Of a DNA stretch of 64,000 bases, positions 1 through 9,728 are shown one piece after another. The stretch covers positions 1,054,001 through 1,118,000 of the forward strand of contig JAKUDP010000012.1 in assembly GCA_022570795.1 (NCBI GenBank), in the 5' to 3' direction. Each line of letters starts with the position of its first letter. Position 1 is the first letter of the stretch. The notes under the pieces are model-generated. The model searched no databases. It was not told the DNA's origin and was given only the letters and a program-made list of their open reading frames with translations. The DNA comes from Sphaerulina vaccinii (Eukaryota > Ascomycota > Dothideomycetes > Mycosphaerellales > Mycosphaerellaceae). The translations under genes were made by a program, and so were the position numbers.

Positions 1-37
1 ACTCTGGCCTACCACTAGCGTCAACGAAGAACGAAAA

Positions 38-814
38 ATGAATCCTTCTCCCAATAGCGCCTACGAAGATCGGACGCGAGACAATCCACCTCTCAAGATT
101 CCATTAGGCGTCCACCGCGCTCACAATCTTCGCATCTCCCAACGAACACTTCTAAAAGGCGATACTATGACTCTACAAGGCTGGCCATCTCGAGGCGGAG
201 TGATTGTCCTAGAGAATGCTACGCCTCCAGACTTCGATTACCTCCATTTGGACCATCTGGACCCACCTTTGCGACGTGATCCAAACCAAGCTGCAGAAGA
301 CCTCTTCTGCCAGGGACTACTTCGTCTCGGAGCGACATGGTGGGACAGCAACGCGCGTCGGAAATTCGTCAGAAAGCTGGAATATGCTGACGAGCAAGCT
401 CTCGATGCAGTAGAAGCTGACGAGTTTCTTGAGCCTACTCGGCGTGAACGTGGCTGGGTGCGGGTAGCTTGGCCTGAAAGTCAACCTGGTGCTTTATGTG
501 TGCTTGGGTGCAAGAAGATCATTATGGGCCGCAATCGCAGTGAGAAGTCGCGGCCGAGGTTCAATGCCCTTATCTCGCCAGCACGTACGATCGATGAGAG
601 ATGTAAAGTTCTACAGAGGCTTGGAGGGAAGATGTATGCTAGTTTTGAGGAGTATGATAGTTCGTCCGGTACCAACTTCTTGAAAGCTTGGGAAGAGGGG
701 CATGATGGGGAGATTCTCGGGAGGTTGGTGAAGGAGGAGTTTGTTGATCCGAAAGTATATGGTGGGCACGAGGATGATGCGCTTAGGAGGTTTGAGAAGT
801 CTGCTAGGAGTTGA
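38..814 (+). CDS. Hypothetical protein, 258 aa
   Basis: Uninterrupted frame of 258 codons. I do not recognise the family. It is a soluble-looking protein with no signal peptide or membrane segment; charged and aromatic residues are spread as in real coding sequence (for example WPSRGG near residue 48, LRLGATWWDSNARRKF near 95-110, and an acidic C-terminal third with EEGHDGEILGRLVKEEF). The first ATG is used, but the in-frame ATG at residue 44 (MTLQGW) is also possible. The window begins only 37 bases upstream, so an earlier exon cannot be excluded. The opposite strand is also open over much of this gene, but its composition there (Ser/Pro/Leu-rich) looks like an antisense shadow. Confidence 0.6.
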   Translation: MNPSPNSAYEDRTRDNPPLKIPLGVHRAHNLRISQRTLLKGDTMTLQGWPSRGGVIVLENATPPDFDYLHLDHLDPPLRRDPNQAAEDLFCQGLLRLGATWWDSNARRKFVRKLEYADEQALDAVEADEFLEPTRRERGWVRVAWPESQPGALCVLGCKKIIMGRNRSEKSRPRFNALISPARTIDERCKVLQRLGGKMYASFEEYDSSSGTNFLKAWEEGHDGEILGRLVKEEFVDPKVYGGHEDDALRRFEKSARS

Positions 815-829
815 TGAGCGCAGAATCGT

Positions 830-1080
830 AGGAAGCGCTCCTCGGTGATTACGGAGATGGAAGTGATGAGTACTTCCCCGTCTAGTCCGTCCGGTCCTTC
901 TCTGCTCTTCGATGGGAACTGTCCCCGTGGACTGGGCGGAGCTTCATGTGCACAGCCTATGATATCACGCAGAGCACGAATGCTCTCAGCTGCCGGTATC
1001 ACGTTATCGGCATACATCTCTGAAAGTGCATTCAAAATCGAATCGCGCTCTGTCTGGAGAATTGATGGCTTGGTAGTTTC
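830..1080 (-). pseudogene. Possible coding remnant on the minus strand
   Basis: Read on the minus strand this stretch gives a plausible peptide (SILNALSEMYADNVIPAAES and onward to PDGLDGEVLITSIS). The last part is related at protein level to a frame read from the minus strand at 2332-2423 (PDGLDKEVLITF). No ATG-started gene model fits: a stop lies just upstream, preceded by an AG that could be an acceptor at about 1082, and the frame runs on as antisense of the 38-814 gene. It may be the 3' end of a decayed gene or one exon of a gene I cannot complete. Confidence 0.3.
861..948. repeat. Diverged direct repeat, copy 1
   Basis: About 88 bp resembling 2332-2423 in the same orientation. Shared blocks include GTGATGAGTACTTCC, CTTCTCTGCT and CGGAGCT. 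Most differences are substitutions, and a related peptide can be read from the minus strand of both. Confidence 0.6.
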
Positions 1081-1323
1081 TTGTAGTCAGAGATGATTTA
1101 TAAAGTATCTCCGTTCTCTCTCATGGATCTCATCCTCTCGACTCATCGCACTCGCTCGCTTAGTCCTTGCTCGGTCGCGGAGAGAGATACATTCTCCTCC
1201 CAGTGATGACCATGAAGGTTTTTTAGCCTCTTCAATGACCCAAGCAACCCCTTGTTCTATCCATGTCCCCAGGCGCTCAGCGCACTGCCATCTCAAGGAG
1301 CTCGATTGCCTGTATCCTGTAAG

Positions 1324-1875
1324 CTAAGGAGAATAAGGTCGAAGCTGGAAGAGACTGACCTTTGCAGAGTTGTTAAGAATGACTTTCACATCACCAAATA
1401 ACCCCTTGAGGAGGATCTCCGAAGCGTTTCGATAGAATTCTTGCAAGGTTTGTGTGACGTGTGGCGAGAGACCGGTAGAGCTTGGACGATATGGCGCTTC
1501 GACCACGTAGATTGTGCCGATGAGTGCGCGTTCCTCGTCAGACTTGTGGCGAAGCCAGTTACGGAGTGTGGCTCGAGTGGTGAAGATGAATGTAGTCTTG
1601 GCATAGTACAACTTGGCGAATTGCTGGCGTGAGGCGCTGTCGACTTGTAGGAGTGTGGAAGGAAGGACAGCATCGTCGATTTGAGCGACTGCAGTCGGTG
1701 CGCCGAAGACGTGTGCGTAGATGTCGTCGTACAGCTCTTGTGGCACTGCTGTCTGAATGCGAATCTTGAGAAGCAAGTCGTCGAAGGCCATCTTGACGGC
1801 GTTGCTGAGAGTGGTAGTAGGCATAGCTCGAGTTGGTGTGGCTGGCGGTATGAGGGTGATCGTGTCCGTAGCCAT
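1324..1875 (-). CDS. F-box-like family protein, 183 aa (member 1)
   Basis: Member of a small fungal family represented three times in the first 10 kb. The N-terminal part has the F-box-like opening VPQELYDDIYAHVF, then LLQVDSASRQQF, then the signature YYAKTTFIFTTRATLRNWL and HKSDEERALIGTIYV. The same blocks occur in the genes at 8583-9209 and 9729-10178. Such proteins are usually predicted substrate adaptors or orphan proteins; function is not shown here. The start chosen is ATG at 1875 (MATDTITL); the frame stays open upstream to 2175 with a hydrophobic stretch, so a longer form is possible. No intron is needed. Confidence 0.65.
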   Translation of the reverse strand: MATDTITLIPPATPTRAMPTTTLSNAVKMAFDDLLLKIRIQTAVPQELYDDIYAHVFGAPTAVAQIDDAVLPSTLLQVDSASRQQFAKLYYAKTTFIFTTRATLRNWLRHKSDEERALIGTIYVVEAPYRPSSTGLSPHVTQTLQEFYRNASEILLKGLFGDVKVILNNSAKVSLFQLRPYSP

Positions 1876-2484
1876 GTTGCGGTTGTTTACAATGCTAGGT
1901 CTTGATGTTGTAGGTGGCAAGCTTGAAAGTTTGGAGGCGCCAGAGACAGTGCTGGCGGAAGAGCGAATGCATAACGCTGGCGAGAAAGTTAATATCGATA
2001 ACACGGCATCTTCACGCGGCTTCGACACGTTTCCATGGCCCAGTAGATTGAGAGTATATGCAGAAGATCTGTTGGTATATAAGAAGGTCAGCGGTGATCG
2101 ACTATCGTCAAGCGTGAGAAGAAGAAGGCCCGCAATATCTAGCAGCACACTCTTGATGAAGTTTGCTCGAGTCAACGCTTCCTTTATCTAGCCACCCAGG
2201 ACTAAGACAAGAACTGAGACTGCAGCACTCAGATCAGGCTTCTTGATACTTCGTCAATCGCGTTTCACGTGTGAGTGGCAGCTGGCTGGAGCTGAGTTGG
2301 TGTGAGTCGGTGGGCATACGGCAAATGATAGAAAGTGATGAGTACTTCCTTGTCCAATCCGTCTGGGCAGTTCTTCTCTGCTTTCCACGGCAACTGTCTC
2401 CCTGAGCCAGTCGGAGCTCCATGCGTATAGACCTGCACCGTATGCAGAGAGTGATTATTCTCCCTCGAGCAATTCGTGGCCGCT
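1876..2484. other. Intergenic region
   Basis: No supported gene. It holds the possible upstream extension of the F-box-like gene (to 2175) and the second copy of the direct repeat at 2332-2423, just beyond the 3' end of the DUF6604 gene. Confidence 0.6.
2332..2423. repeat. Diverged direct repeat, copy 2
   Basis: Second copy of the 861-948 segment, about 1.47 kb away in direct orientation. The minus-strand reading gives PDGLDKEVLITF, matching PDGLDGEVLITS in copy 1, so the duplicated piece was probably coding when copied. Confidence 0.6.
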
Positions 2485-5400
2485 TTACTTGTCCACGTAC
2501 GATCCCAGGATCAGCCGGAACGCCTCCACGATGTTCATCAAATCGACTGGTAGCCGGAGTGGCCCTCCATATTGTTGTGGTAGACCTCCATTCCGTATGA
2601 GGACGCTGTAGTAGAGATGATCGTACAGACTCGTCCCGGCTGTTTCACAATAATACATGGCCCGCTTATCTGGGATCACAATGTAAACCCAAGGTGTACC
2701 CTTCTGTGTATACTCTCCAGGTCGCATCGATTCGATAGGAAACCCAATTTGTTTGACCTTCTTTCGGAGCTCAGACTCGGTAAGACGTCCAGCACCATGT
2801 GCTGCGAAAGCGTTCTTGGTGTTGATGATGAGCTGGTTGAATGTAGTGTGGAAATTGTCTTTCTGATTCGCTGCGCCCTCCTCCCAGACGTGATCTGGAG
2901 TGGCGGCGCCAAAGGCTATCACCTTGTCTTTGCCTGGTTCAGTATCACCACCTGGTGGTGGTCTTCTACTATCACAATCTTTCAAGCTGGGCTCAGGCTT
3001 GACTTTGGGATGGTAAGCTGCCATGGTCTTGCCAGAAAACATGTACTTGGTATTCGAATACTGAAGCATATTGCTCAGGAATTGGCGGTCTTTGGCGAGC
3101 TTCTCGTGGTCAATGAGAATTTTTGGTCGTAAGTCTTTCGGTATGCGGCCACTCGACTGATCGTAAGCGTGCTTGATGAAGCTCTTGCCAGAGCGAGCGA
3201 TATGGTCGCTGAGGAGTAATCCGGCCTCACCGATGTCTAAGCTGCCTGGAGCAGCGCGTAGGAGACGATAGACCAGATTGATATGAGCGTGACCGGCAGT
3301 CTCGCCAGCTTTCAGTCCAAGCTTGCCTTTGACCCAGTCTTTTAAGCCCAGCTTAGGTCCGATCTGCTGCGAGACAGAGTTCAGAAGACGAGCGGCGGCA
3401 ATCGTAAAGCCAATGTAGTCAAAGTTGATCTGTGGTTCATCTGCTAGCAGGGTGCGCTTGTACGTTGACATGAGCTGAAGCGGCGTGAAACTTGTTTGAA
3501 GTCGCGAGCGTGAGTCAACGCTCTTGTTATCTTTCGTCCCGGTGGTCGGCGCCAGTGTTTGCAAGACCACTTCCATAGTCTTGCTTTTCGAGTAGCCAAG
3601 GTCATGCTTTTGCCAGGTTTGCTGGCGGTCGCTCATCTTCTGTAGGAACGGAGAAGAGATGGTGATCTTACGTGCATGCTTCAACACAATCTTGCCTTTG
3701 CGTCCAGAGTTGGCGAGATCCTTGGGCTGAAGACTCAATGCCGTGAGATAGTGCCGGGCTGCTGCATCTCCATCATAGTTGGCGTCAAGCTTTGCCACCA
3801 ATGGCTTCTGTCCTTTGAACGACGAGAGGACAAAATCCATGTCCGGCCAGTCGCACTTGAGCACGCCCATGGCCCGTAGTGCCTGGTACAAGTGTGCGAG
3901 CGACAGCACGATGAAGCCATGGTTGGCAATCTCACATCCCGCGTCGAGCATGCCGAACTTGAGATCGGCGAGCGTAGCACCAGCGTGAGCAGGAAGCTCT
4001 TGTTCCATCGGACCGGCGGAGCAACCAAGTTCCTTCTTGATTTGCATGTTCTTCTTTGAAGACGATGACTTATCGAAGCGGCTGGAGGCATTGGCAACCC
4101 AGTCAAGCTTAGCAATGGCAGCGGACACGTCAGAGAAGCTGTCACCACTTTCTTCATTGTATGCGAGGACCTGCTCACGAAGATCCCTGTGCTTCCTGAA
4201 GGTGTCTTCCAGTGCTTCGACACCATGGCTGATGTGAAATCCAAGGAGATCTTTGATGTCCAGATAAGTCTGACAAGCGACTACAATCCACATGGGCATC
4301 TTTCCATCGAGATGTATCTTCGCCAGACCTTGTACGAATTCATCCACTACCAAGTGTTCGCAAGTCCCATGATGGCTGATTGAGTGCACTTCTGGCGCCA
4401 GTCTCCAAAGCACACAGCAGAAGTCGTGGAAGCGATGGAAGTGTCCGGTCGAGCAGCTCGGTGGTGAGAATGATTTCTGCTTGCGTTTTATAGCTTCGCA
4501 TACATCAGTAGCGTCGTTGACATAACTTTTGAGGCACAGAACTGCGATGGGCGAGAGTATCTCGACAATGTTGACGTCGGAGTCTGGGAGACATGGTTGG
4601 CTGTCGATAGTGGCTGGACATAGCCAGACTGTGTTCTCTCGAGAGAACCAGTCGAGACCGAGCCAGCTGACTATGTCGTTCCAATCTGTAGTCGGGCAAC
4701 CGACGTTCTCCCTCCGGAAGTTCTCGTCTGCGCAGCGCAAGAGACCAAAGGCCACATCCATGACGGAACTGGCTGCCATGAAGCTGATCTCTACTCTACT
4801 GTACTCCTGCCAGGTGGACTTGACAAACTGTCGGCAGTCCGCAAGATCCCTAAAGACAGGTAAAGGTTAGCAAGTGTCTCTGAAACATGCGGTTGCTTCT
4901 CAATGCGAGCTGTCTTCGATCACCTCGCCGCAGTCGGCTCGACCTTGTCGAGTTCACGGAATATGAATATGCTTCACCTACATAAGGAAGCACCATGTGG
5001 CAAAGGCTGGATCCTCGTTGTCGTTTTCGACCTTGAAGTCGTAGCCGGACACGGTATCGGAGATCGTATTAGCCTCATAAGGAGGTGGCGGCTCTTCACC
5101 AAGAGGCGACAATGATGGTTCATCGACCTGGAGTAGGGCGAACAAATTGGCAATCTTGTCATCTTTCGACTCTTGAGTTGATATGTTAGACTTTGTACCC
5201 TTTCTCGACATCCGGGCTGTTCGAGCTGGTTCGTCCACTGGAGGGTGCAGCTTGTCGCGGGCCTCTGTCAAGAGGGTGAGTACACGCCTGAGGACGGTGA
5301 TGAAGTAGCGGTGATTCTCGTTCTCCTGCTGTAGCGTACTATCTCCAGCCAGGGCTTGAGCAGCGTACCATCTGAACAACTGTTAGCCTCGCCTCCGAAT

Positions 5401-5969
5401 CGTATCTGTGTATCAACTTCCACCATCTCCGCAAAGTGGCCAAATTTGGCTGAGCGCAACGTCTCCAACTTCGCTAGCATGGTGAGCATGTTCTAGGAGA
5501 GAAGGATACTTCACTTACTCCGCACACTCCTCTCGGCCCTTGAGAACATCTCGAGCAGTCAAGATAACTTCTTCTGGGACATCAGTTGGAGGATCAGAAC
5601 CGGAGATGGCCTCAGCGAGCTTGATCAGTTCTCGCGTGCCAACCTCAACTTCCATGAAATCCTTCGAAGTTCGCTTCTTGTGGGAAGGAAGGCCACAATT
5701 CATTGACTTGAGCACTTTCTTGAGGTCACAGCAGCGGCTGCCAGTCTTAGCTAGCCTGCAGAAGTGGTAGTAAGCAAGTATCTCTGAGGCTAGGAATGCT
5801 TTTGGTAATGGCTATCTCTGGGCATGTCGCCTCAGTGGGCTCGAGCTGCATGAGACACCTGAAGGAAGCCAAGAGGATGATTTCGACTTCTCATTGCTTA
5901 CCAGTTGACGAGCTGCTTTGTGCCTTTCTTGTACAGCTTGTAACGGCCGACGAGTGGAAGAGGCACCAT
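2485..5969 (-). CDS. DUF6604 domain protein, four exons, 1019 aa
   Basis: Predicted exons (minus strand): 5969-5902, 5755-5519, 5371-4982, 4849-2485. The joined frame is 1020 codons with the stop. The N-terminus (MVPLPLVGRYKLYKKGTKQL then VNW) is the typical opening of fungal DUF6604 proteins, followed by a basic region, WYAAQ, the NHRYFI block, a low-complexity acidic/proline linker (EEPPPPYEA) and FATWCFLMDL, also seen in the family. The long last exon carries the conserved helical C-terminal body. Function of DUF6604 proteins is unknown; many fungi have lineage-specific copies. Three of its introns are 132-147 nt, and at least two belong to a repeated intron family shared with the gene at 8583-9209. 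ELP4 is divergent, about 600 bp away. Confidence 0.8.
4850..4981 (-). repeat. Introner-like intron (D) of the DUF6604 gene
   Basis: 132-nt intron, donor GTAGGT, acceptor TTTAG. On the minus strand it contains GAGCCGACTGCGGCGA and AGACAGCTC, matching intron B at 8786-8934 (GAGCCTGCTACGGCGA, AGACAGCTC), and ends CAGAGACACTTGCTAACC before the acceptor, close to CAGAGATACTTGCTTACC in intron B. The two genes are unrelated, so this is shared intron sequence rather than shared ancestry of the genes. Confidence 0.7.
5372..5518 (-). repeat. Possible diverged introner-like intron (E)
   Basis: 147-nt intron, donor GTAAGT, acceptor TTCAG, chosen because it rejoins the DUF6604 frame (E-WYAAQ). Its length equals that of introns A-C, but the sequence match is weak: CACAGATACGATTC near the 3' end resembles the CAGAGATACTTG block only loosely. 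Confidence 0.4.
5756..5901 (-). repeat. Introner-like intron (C) of the DUF6604 gene
   Basis: 146-nt intron, donor GTAAGC, acceptor TGCAG. It carries GTGTCTCATGCAGCTCGAGCC and ends TCAGAGATACTTGCTTACTA before the acceptor. Both blocks match intron B at 8786-8934 (TGTCTCACTGAGCTTGAGCC; CAGAGATACTTGCTTACC). Confidence 0.7.
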
Positions 5970-6570
5970 GGTGGCAATCTGTTTCGTGATCTGCGACTGG
6001 CTTGTTCTAGCTCCGAATGAAGGCGAGCTCGCCAAGATTGGGCGTTCTGGCTATACAGTCGCTTGGTGATCGCGAGAGCACGGAGCGGCGACAGAGTGGG
6101 CTCGTTGTAATCGAAAGGGAGCTTGTGCGGAGTGGTCGACCAGGACAGCTGCGAATGACCCACCTCTACGTTTGCAATCACGGAGACTTGCATGTTAGAA
6201 TCTATCACATCGTACATCAGTGGATCAAGAGGTAAAAGCCCGTGAGTCCTGCATATTCTGTGCTTGGGTGATCATATTCACACGTTCCGTCCGTTGTGGA
6301 ACGAAACGCGTCGTTAATCTGAGCATCAGGCGTGCTGGAGCGACAGCTGAGGCCATCAGAGACCTGGTGGCATATCGTACGATAATCGCTAGAGCGCTGA
6401 TGGGCTGCTTTCAGATCCTCAAGCTGGTGATGATGCAGAGGAAGGACGAGGAGGAGTTGAGAAGGTGAAAGTCAATCTGCCTCGACCGCCAAGACCGGAC
6501 TCAATTCCGGCGCATACAACTTCGAACATCTTTCTCCCTCAACACTCCACCAAACACAACCTTCATCACA
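5970..6570. promoter_or_regulatory. Divergent promoter region, DUF6604 / ELP4
   Basis: 601 bp between two divergently transcribed genes. No further gene is supported. The stretch before ELP4 is pyrimidine-rich (CTTTCTCCCTC and similar), as is common upstream of fungal start codons. No specific operator is claimed. Confidence 0.5.
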
Positions 6571-7779
6571 ATGGCATTCAGGAAACGCAATATCGCCGTG
6601 GGAAGGCAGCCTGCCACGGGATCAAGCGAGGCCGCTCCTGAGAGCAACCCTGGAGTGCGTCCATCGCCGCTGACCTCGCATCCCGTAACATCTACAGGCA
6701 CTCCATCACTGGATGGTCTGCTAGGTGGACATGCTGGCCTGGCGCTGGGCTCAAGCTTACTAGTAGAAGAGAGTGGAACCACAGACTTCTCAGGCGCACT
6801 GCTGAGATATTATGCTGCTGAAGGCATATGTCAAGGACATGTACTGCACGTTGTGGGCATGGGAGAAGGCTGGGTGAGAGAGCTGCCGGGTGTAGCAGAA
6901 GAGAAAAAGAGTAGCAGGACTGCTAAGCCGACTGCGGATGAAGAGAAGATGAAGATTGCCTGGAGATATGAGAAGCTCGGACAAGCAGGAGAAAGAGGTG
7001 CGTGGAATATATGCAGCCTCAATATCCTTCCCTTGGTATAGTATGGACTGACGGTAAGTACAGCCCTCCCTGATCGCACAGCTGGCACAAGTCCAAGCAA
7101 CACAACTCAAGCAGCATCTGCACCTTTCTGTCATACCTTTGACCTCACAAAGCGCATCACAATTCCAGCAGATGCGAAGGTCAACCATATTCCAGTCACG
7201 CCTTTTACAAGCCTGGACTCTATCATCCAGAATCTGGCAAGAGGCTTGAGCACTTCACCTCCGAACACTATTCACAGACTCGTGGTACCATCTCTACTCA
7301 GTCCAGCACTCTACTCGCCACTCGTAGGACAGCCTTCAAGCTTGCTCAACTTCTTCCGCTCGCTTAGGACACTCCTTCGCCAACACAACTCCAGGCTGAC
7401 AGCCATGATTTCTTTGCCACTCGAACTATATCCTCGGAACTCCAGTCTCGTACGCTGGGCCGAGATCCTTTCCGACGGAGTCTTCGAACTTACTCCCTTC
7501 CCACATCTCATGGACGCCTCCAACAGTCTTGCTGAAAGCGGCGGAGCCAGAGACAAGGACGAGCAGCCTCAGGGGCTTGTCCGCTTTCACAGGTTACCTA
7601 TCAACACCGAAAGAGGAGAAGGCGGAGCTGGAGCTGGAAACAGCCTGGGCGAAGATTTGGCTTTTACTGTCAGCAGGAGGAAGTTTGTCATCAAGCCCTT
7701 CTCTCTACCGCCCATGGAGGGTGATCAGGAAGCGCAGCAGGATGCTGGGAAGGTCACTGCGAATGACTTAAAGTTTTGA
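6571..7779 (+). CDS. ELP4: Elongator complex subunit 4 (PAXNEB family), 380 aa
   Basis: Exons 6571-6997 and 7064-7779 (intron 66 nt, GTGCGT...CAG) give 380 residues. ELP4 is a RecA-like ATPase-fold subunit of the Elp4-Elp5-Elp6 ring of Elongator, needed for wobble-uridine modification of tRNA. Visible features: a Ser/Pro-rich N-terminus, TGTPSLDGLLGGHAGLALGS (the degenerate Walker-A-like region), LLVEE, LHVVGMG, KIAWRYEKLG with the splice inside this block, FCHTFDLTKRI, and a C-terminal VSRRKFVIKPFSLPP block typical of the family. No canonical Walker A lysine is present, as usual for ELP4. It is the second tRNA-modification gene in the window besides TYW1, but the two are 18 kb apart and probably unconnected. 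Confidence 0.9.
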
Positions 7780-7815
7780 GCGCTTGGCAGCGTAGCCTCA
7801 GACTTTCTCCAAATC

Positions 7816-7850
7816 GATCCGGACAGACCAATTCCATAGACCAGCTACCA
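7816..7850 (+). repeat. Inverted repeat, left arm
   Basis: 35-nt arm beginning GATCCGGACAGACCA, 31/35 identical to the reverse complement of 8147-8181. Confidence 0.7.
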
Positions 7851-8146
7851 GACACCAGACTGTGCGCATAAATCTCTCTCCTATTACGCGCGAGCACTAG
7901 GGTAACGCACTTCTAGACAGAGGGTGCCAGCATCGAGTCGACTCCTGGAGAGAAGCTTTCCGATGTTGGCCTGGATGCTATAGATTTCTCTACTCTTCGA
8001 CCTCTAAACCGAGCGTATCTCCAATTTTGAGTGCGAGACTCGAGGAAATTGAAAACTGCCAGCACCCTCTGCTCTTGCTTTAGGTCACTTAGTTCTAGAT
8101 TGCAGAGAGCTTTGCTAGACTTCGGCGACACATGCAGCGACTGATA

Positions 8147-8181
8147 TGGTAGTTGGCCGATGGAGTTGGTCTGTCCGGATC
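8147..8181 (-). repeat. Inverted repeat, right arm
   Basis: Partner of 7816-7850. The arms bound a 366-bp segment downstream of ELP4. No clear target-site duplication flanks it, so it is only a possible short inverted-repeat element. A 118-codon minus-strand frame at 7913-8269 overlaps it, without coding character. Confidence 0.6.
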
Positions 8182-8433
8182 CTCTTTGAGACTTTCTTCG
8201 CACACTTGTCACACGTGGCCACAGAATTGAGCCTTGGACACTCACATGGTTGGGTCCACTTAGCTTCAATCACTACCTAACCAGGAATTAATCTCGAATT
8301 TCGACATTTTCAGGTTCTCTGCACTTAAGACATCGACACTGCAGAACCCAAGAGCATCGCCAATACGGCTACCGAATTCACCCGGCTTACAACAAGAAAC
8401 ATCGATCGAACGACCGAACCGCAGTCGAAATCA

Positions 8434-8580
8434 GTAAGTATAGTAGGCAGAAGGCATGCGCTGTTGACAGTGTCTCACTGAGCTCACGTCTACTGTGACG
8501 CTGAGCTCAAAGACACGCATCGCCGAGATCAGGTCCATGATCCGGAGATACTTACTAACCCTTCTACCTACTACTTCTAG
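8434..8580 (+). repeat. Introner-like intron (A), 5' leader of the 8583 gene
   Basis: 147-nt segment from GTAAGTATAG to CTACTTCTAG, two bases before the start ATG, so it is read as a leader intron. It shares TGTCTCACTGAGCT with intron B and the 3' block GAGATACTTACTAACC with the GAGATACTTGCTTACC of B and C. It can fold: TGTCT (8471) with AGACA (8511), and TGAGCTCA (8479) with TGAGCTCA (8502). Confidence 0.65.
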
Positions 8581-8582
8581 CC

Positions 8583-9209
8583 ATGACGCTCGAAATGCGC
8601 ATCAAGAAATTAACACTGAAGGTGGAAGATGAAATCTTCGACGTAACATCCGACTTCGACAAAGTCACTTACATCGACGACGACCGGCACCTCGAATTCG
8701 ATAGTCGCTCGCACCAGAGATTCTCTTATCCGGTAATGGAGAACACGGCCTTTGTCTTCACATCAACGACGACTCTCAGATATTGGTAAGCAGTAGTAAT
8801 CCAAAGGCGTCCCCTCTTTCCCATGTCTCACTGAGCTTGAGCCTGCTACGGCGACGAGCTCGGAGACAGCTCTGCTGAGACACATTTTCGCTTTTCAGAG
8901 ATACTTGCTTACCTTCTGCCTACTTCTTTTGTAGGCTTCGATCCAAGACCAAAGAAGACCGAACTCTAATCAATGCCATCTTCATTGCTGAGCCACCTGA
9001 GCCTCCACATGCCGGTCCGAGTACTTGGCGACAGCGACATCGCGAGCAGGACGAGAACCGATTGAAGTCACTGCACACAAGTATCAAGGTGGTCTATAGA
9101 GACGAGCTAGAGGTGAGTCTAGATTCATTCCATTGCGCTGCTCTCACTCCATTGATATACTGACGAATCGTAGGAGGTCGAGGAGCTCTGGTCGAGGAGC
9201 TATTACTAA
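8583..9209 (+). CDS. F-box-like family protein, short form, 138 aa (member 2)
   Basis: Exons 8583-8785, 8935-9112 and 9174-9209 join to 138 codons plus stop. The middle, TAFVFTSTTTLRYWLRSKTK and then EDRTLINAIFIAEP, aligns with TTFIFTTRATLRNWL and DEERALIGTIYVVEA of the 1324-1875 protein, so this is the same family. The F-box-like LPQEL opening of the other members is absent, and the N-terminus is a different charged segment (KKLTLKVEDEIFD). Intron 1 (8786-8934) is an introner-like copy; intron 2 (61 nt) is ordinary. The reduced N-terminus suggests an orphan or degenerate member. Confidence 0.65.
8786..8934 (+). repeat. Introner-like intron (B)
   Basis: 149-nt intron (GTAAGC...TTGTAG) splitting a Trp codon. 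It shares blocks with intron A in the same gene and with introns C and D in the DUF6604 gene. TGTCTC pairs with GAGACA across GAGC-rich internal arms, giving the same hairpin layout as intron A. Confidence 0.7.
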
Positions 9210-9728
9210 GACATGATTTACTACGAGGGCTTAAGAAATTGATCGTGCCGCCTCTCCTCATTTCGGTATCGTCTACGCTACCCGAAATAGCGCTGTAGCG
9301 CTCACATAACTGAATATGCGATCGGAGAGTTGACAGAAATTTCTGGGCACATGCTCTTGGAACGTTATGACTAGGCAATCGATGAGTGTATTGCAGCAAT
9401 TAGTGTTTGTTCGAGAGATCGAGATGTGCTATCTCCACAGGGATATGTTCGCTACGCTGCTCGACCTCATCGTAGAATGGGAAGGACTTGCTTTACAGAA
9501 TTGGAGAACGAAGTAGCCAACTACGGAAAATAGCCAACACTACTCCCGCTACCACGTTTTCATGAAAAGCTATGGCGCGCTAGTAAACAGGAATCCAAAC
9601 TCTGCGCGGCTCTCCGTCACCTGAGTATTCCCGGCGCTTCAATCTCCTGTGCGAGGGGTTGCACACAGGGCATGACCTGGCCTCAGTTTGGCCATATAAG
9701 TAATGAGAATAGCATCTCCATCCAGTTT
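9210..9728. other. Intergenic region
   Basis: 519 bp between convergent F-box-like genes. Short frames only; no RNA gene or repeat recognised. Confidence 0.5.

Noticed and set aside
481..1035. 184-codon minus-strand frame over the first gene
   Set aside because: Most of it is antisense of the 38-814 gene with Ser/Pro/Leu-rich shadow composition; only its upstream end (830-1080) has coding character and is listed as a remnant.
7913..8269. 118-codon minus-strand frame downstream of ELP4
   Set aside because: No motif or convincing composition, and it crosses the right arm of an inverted repeat.
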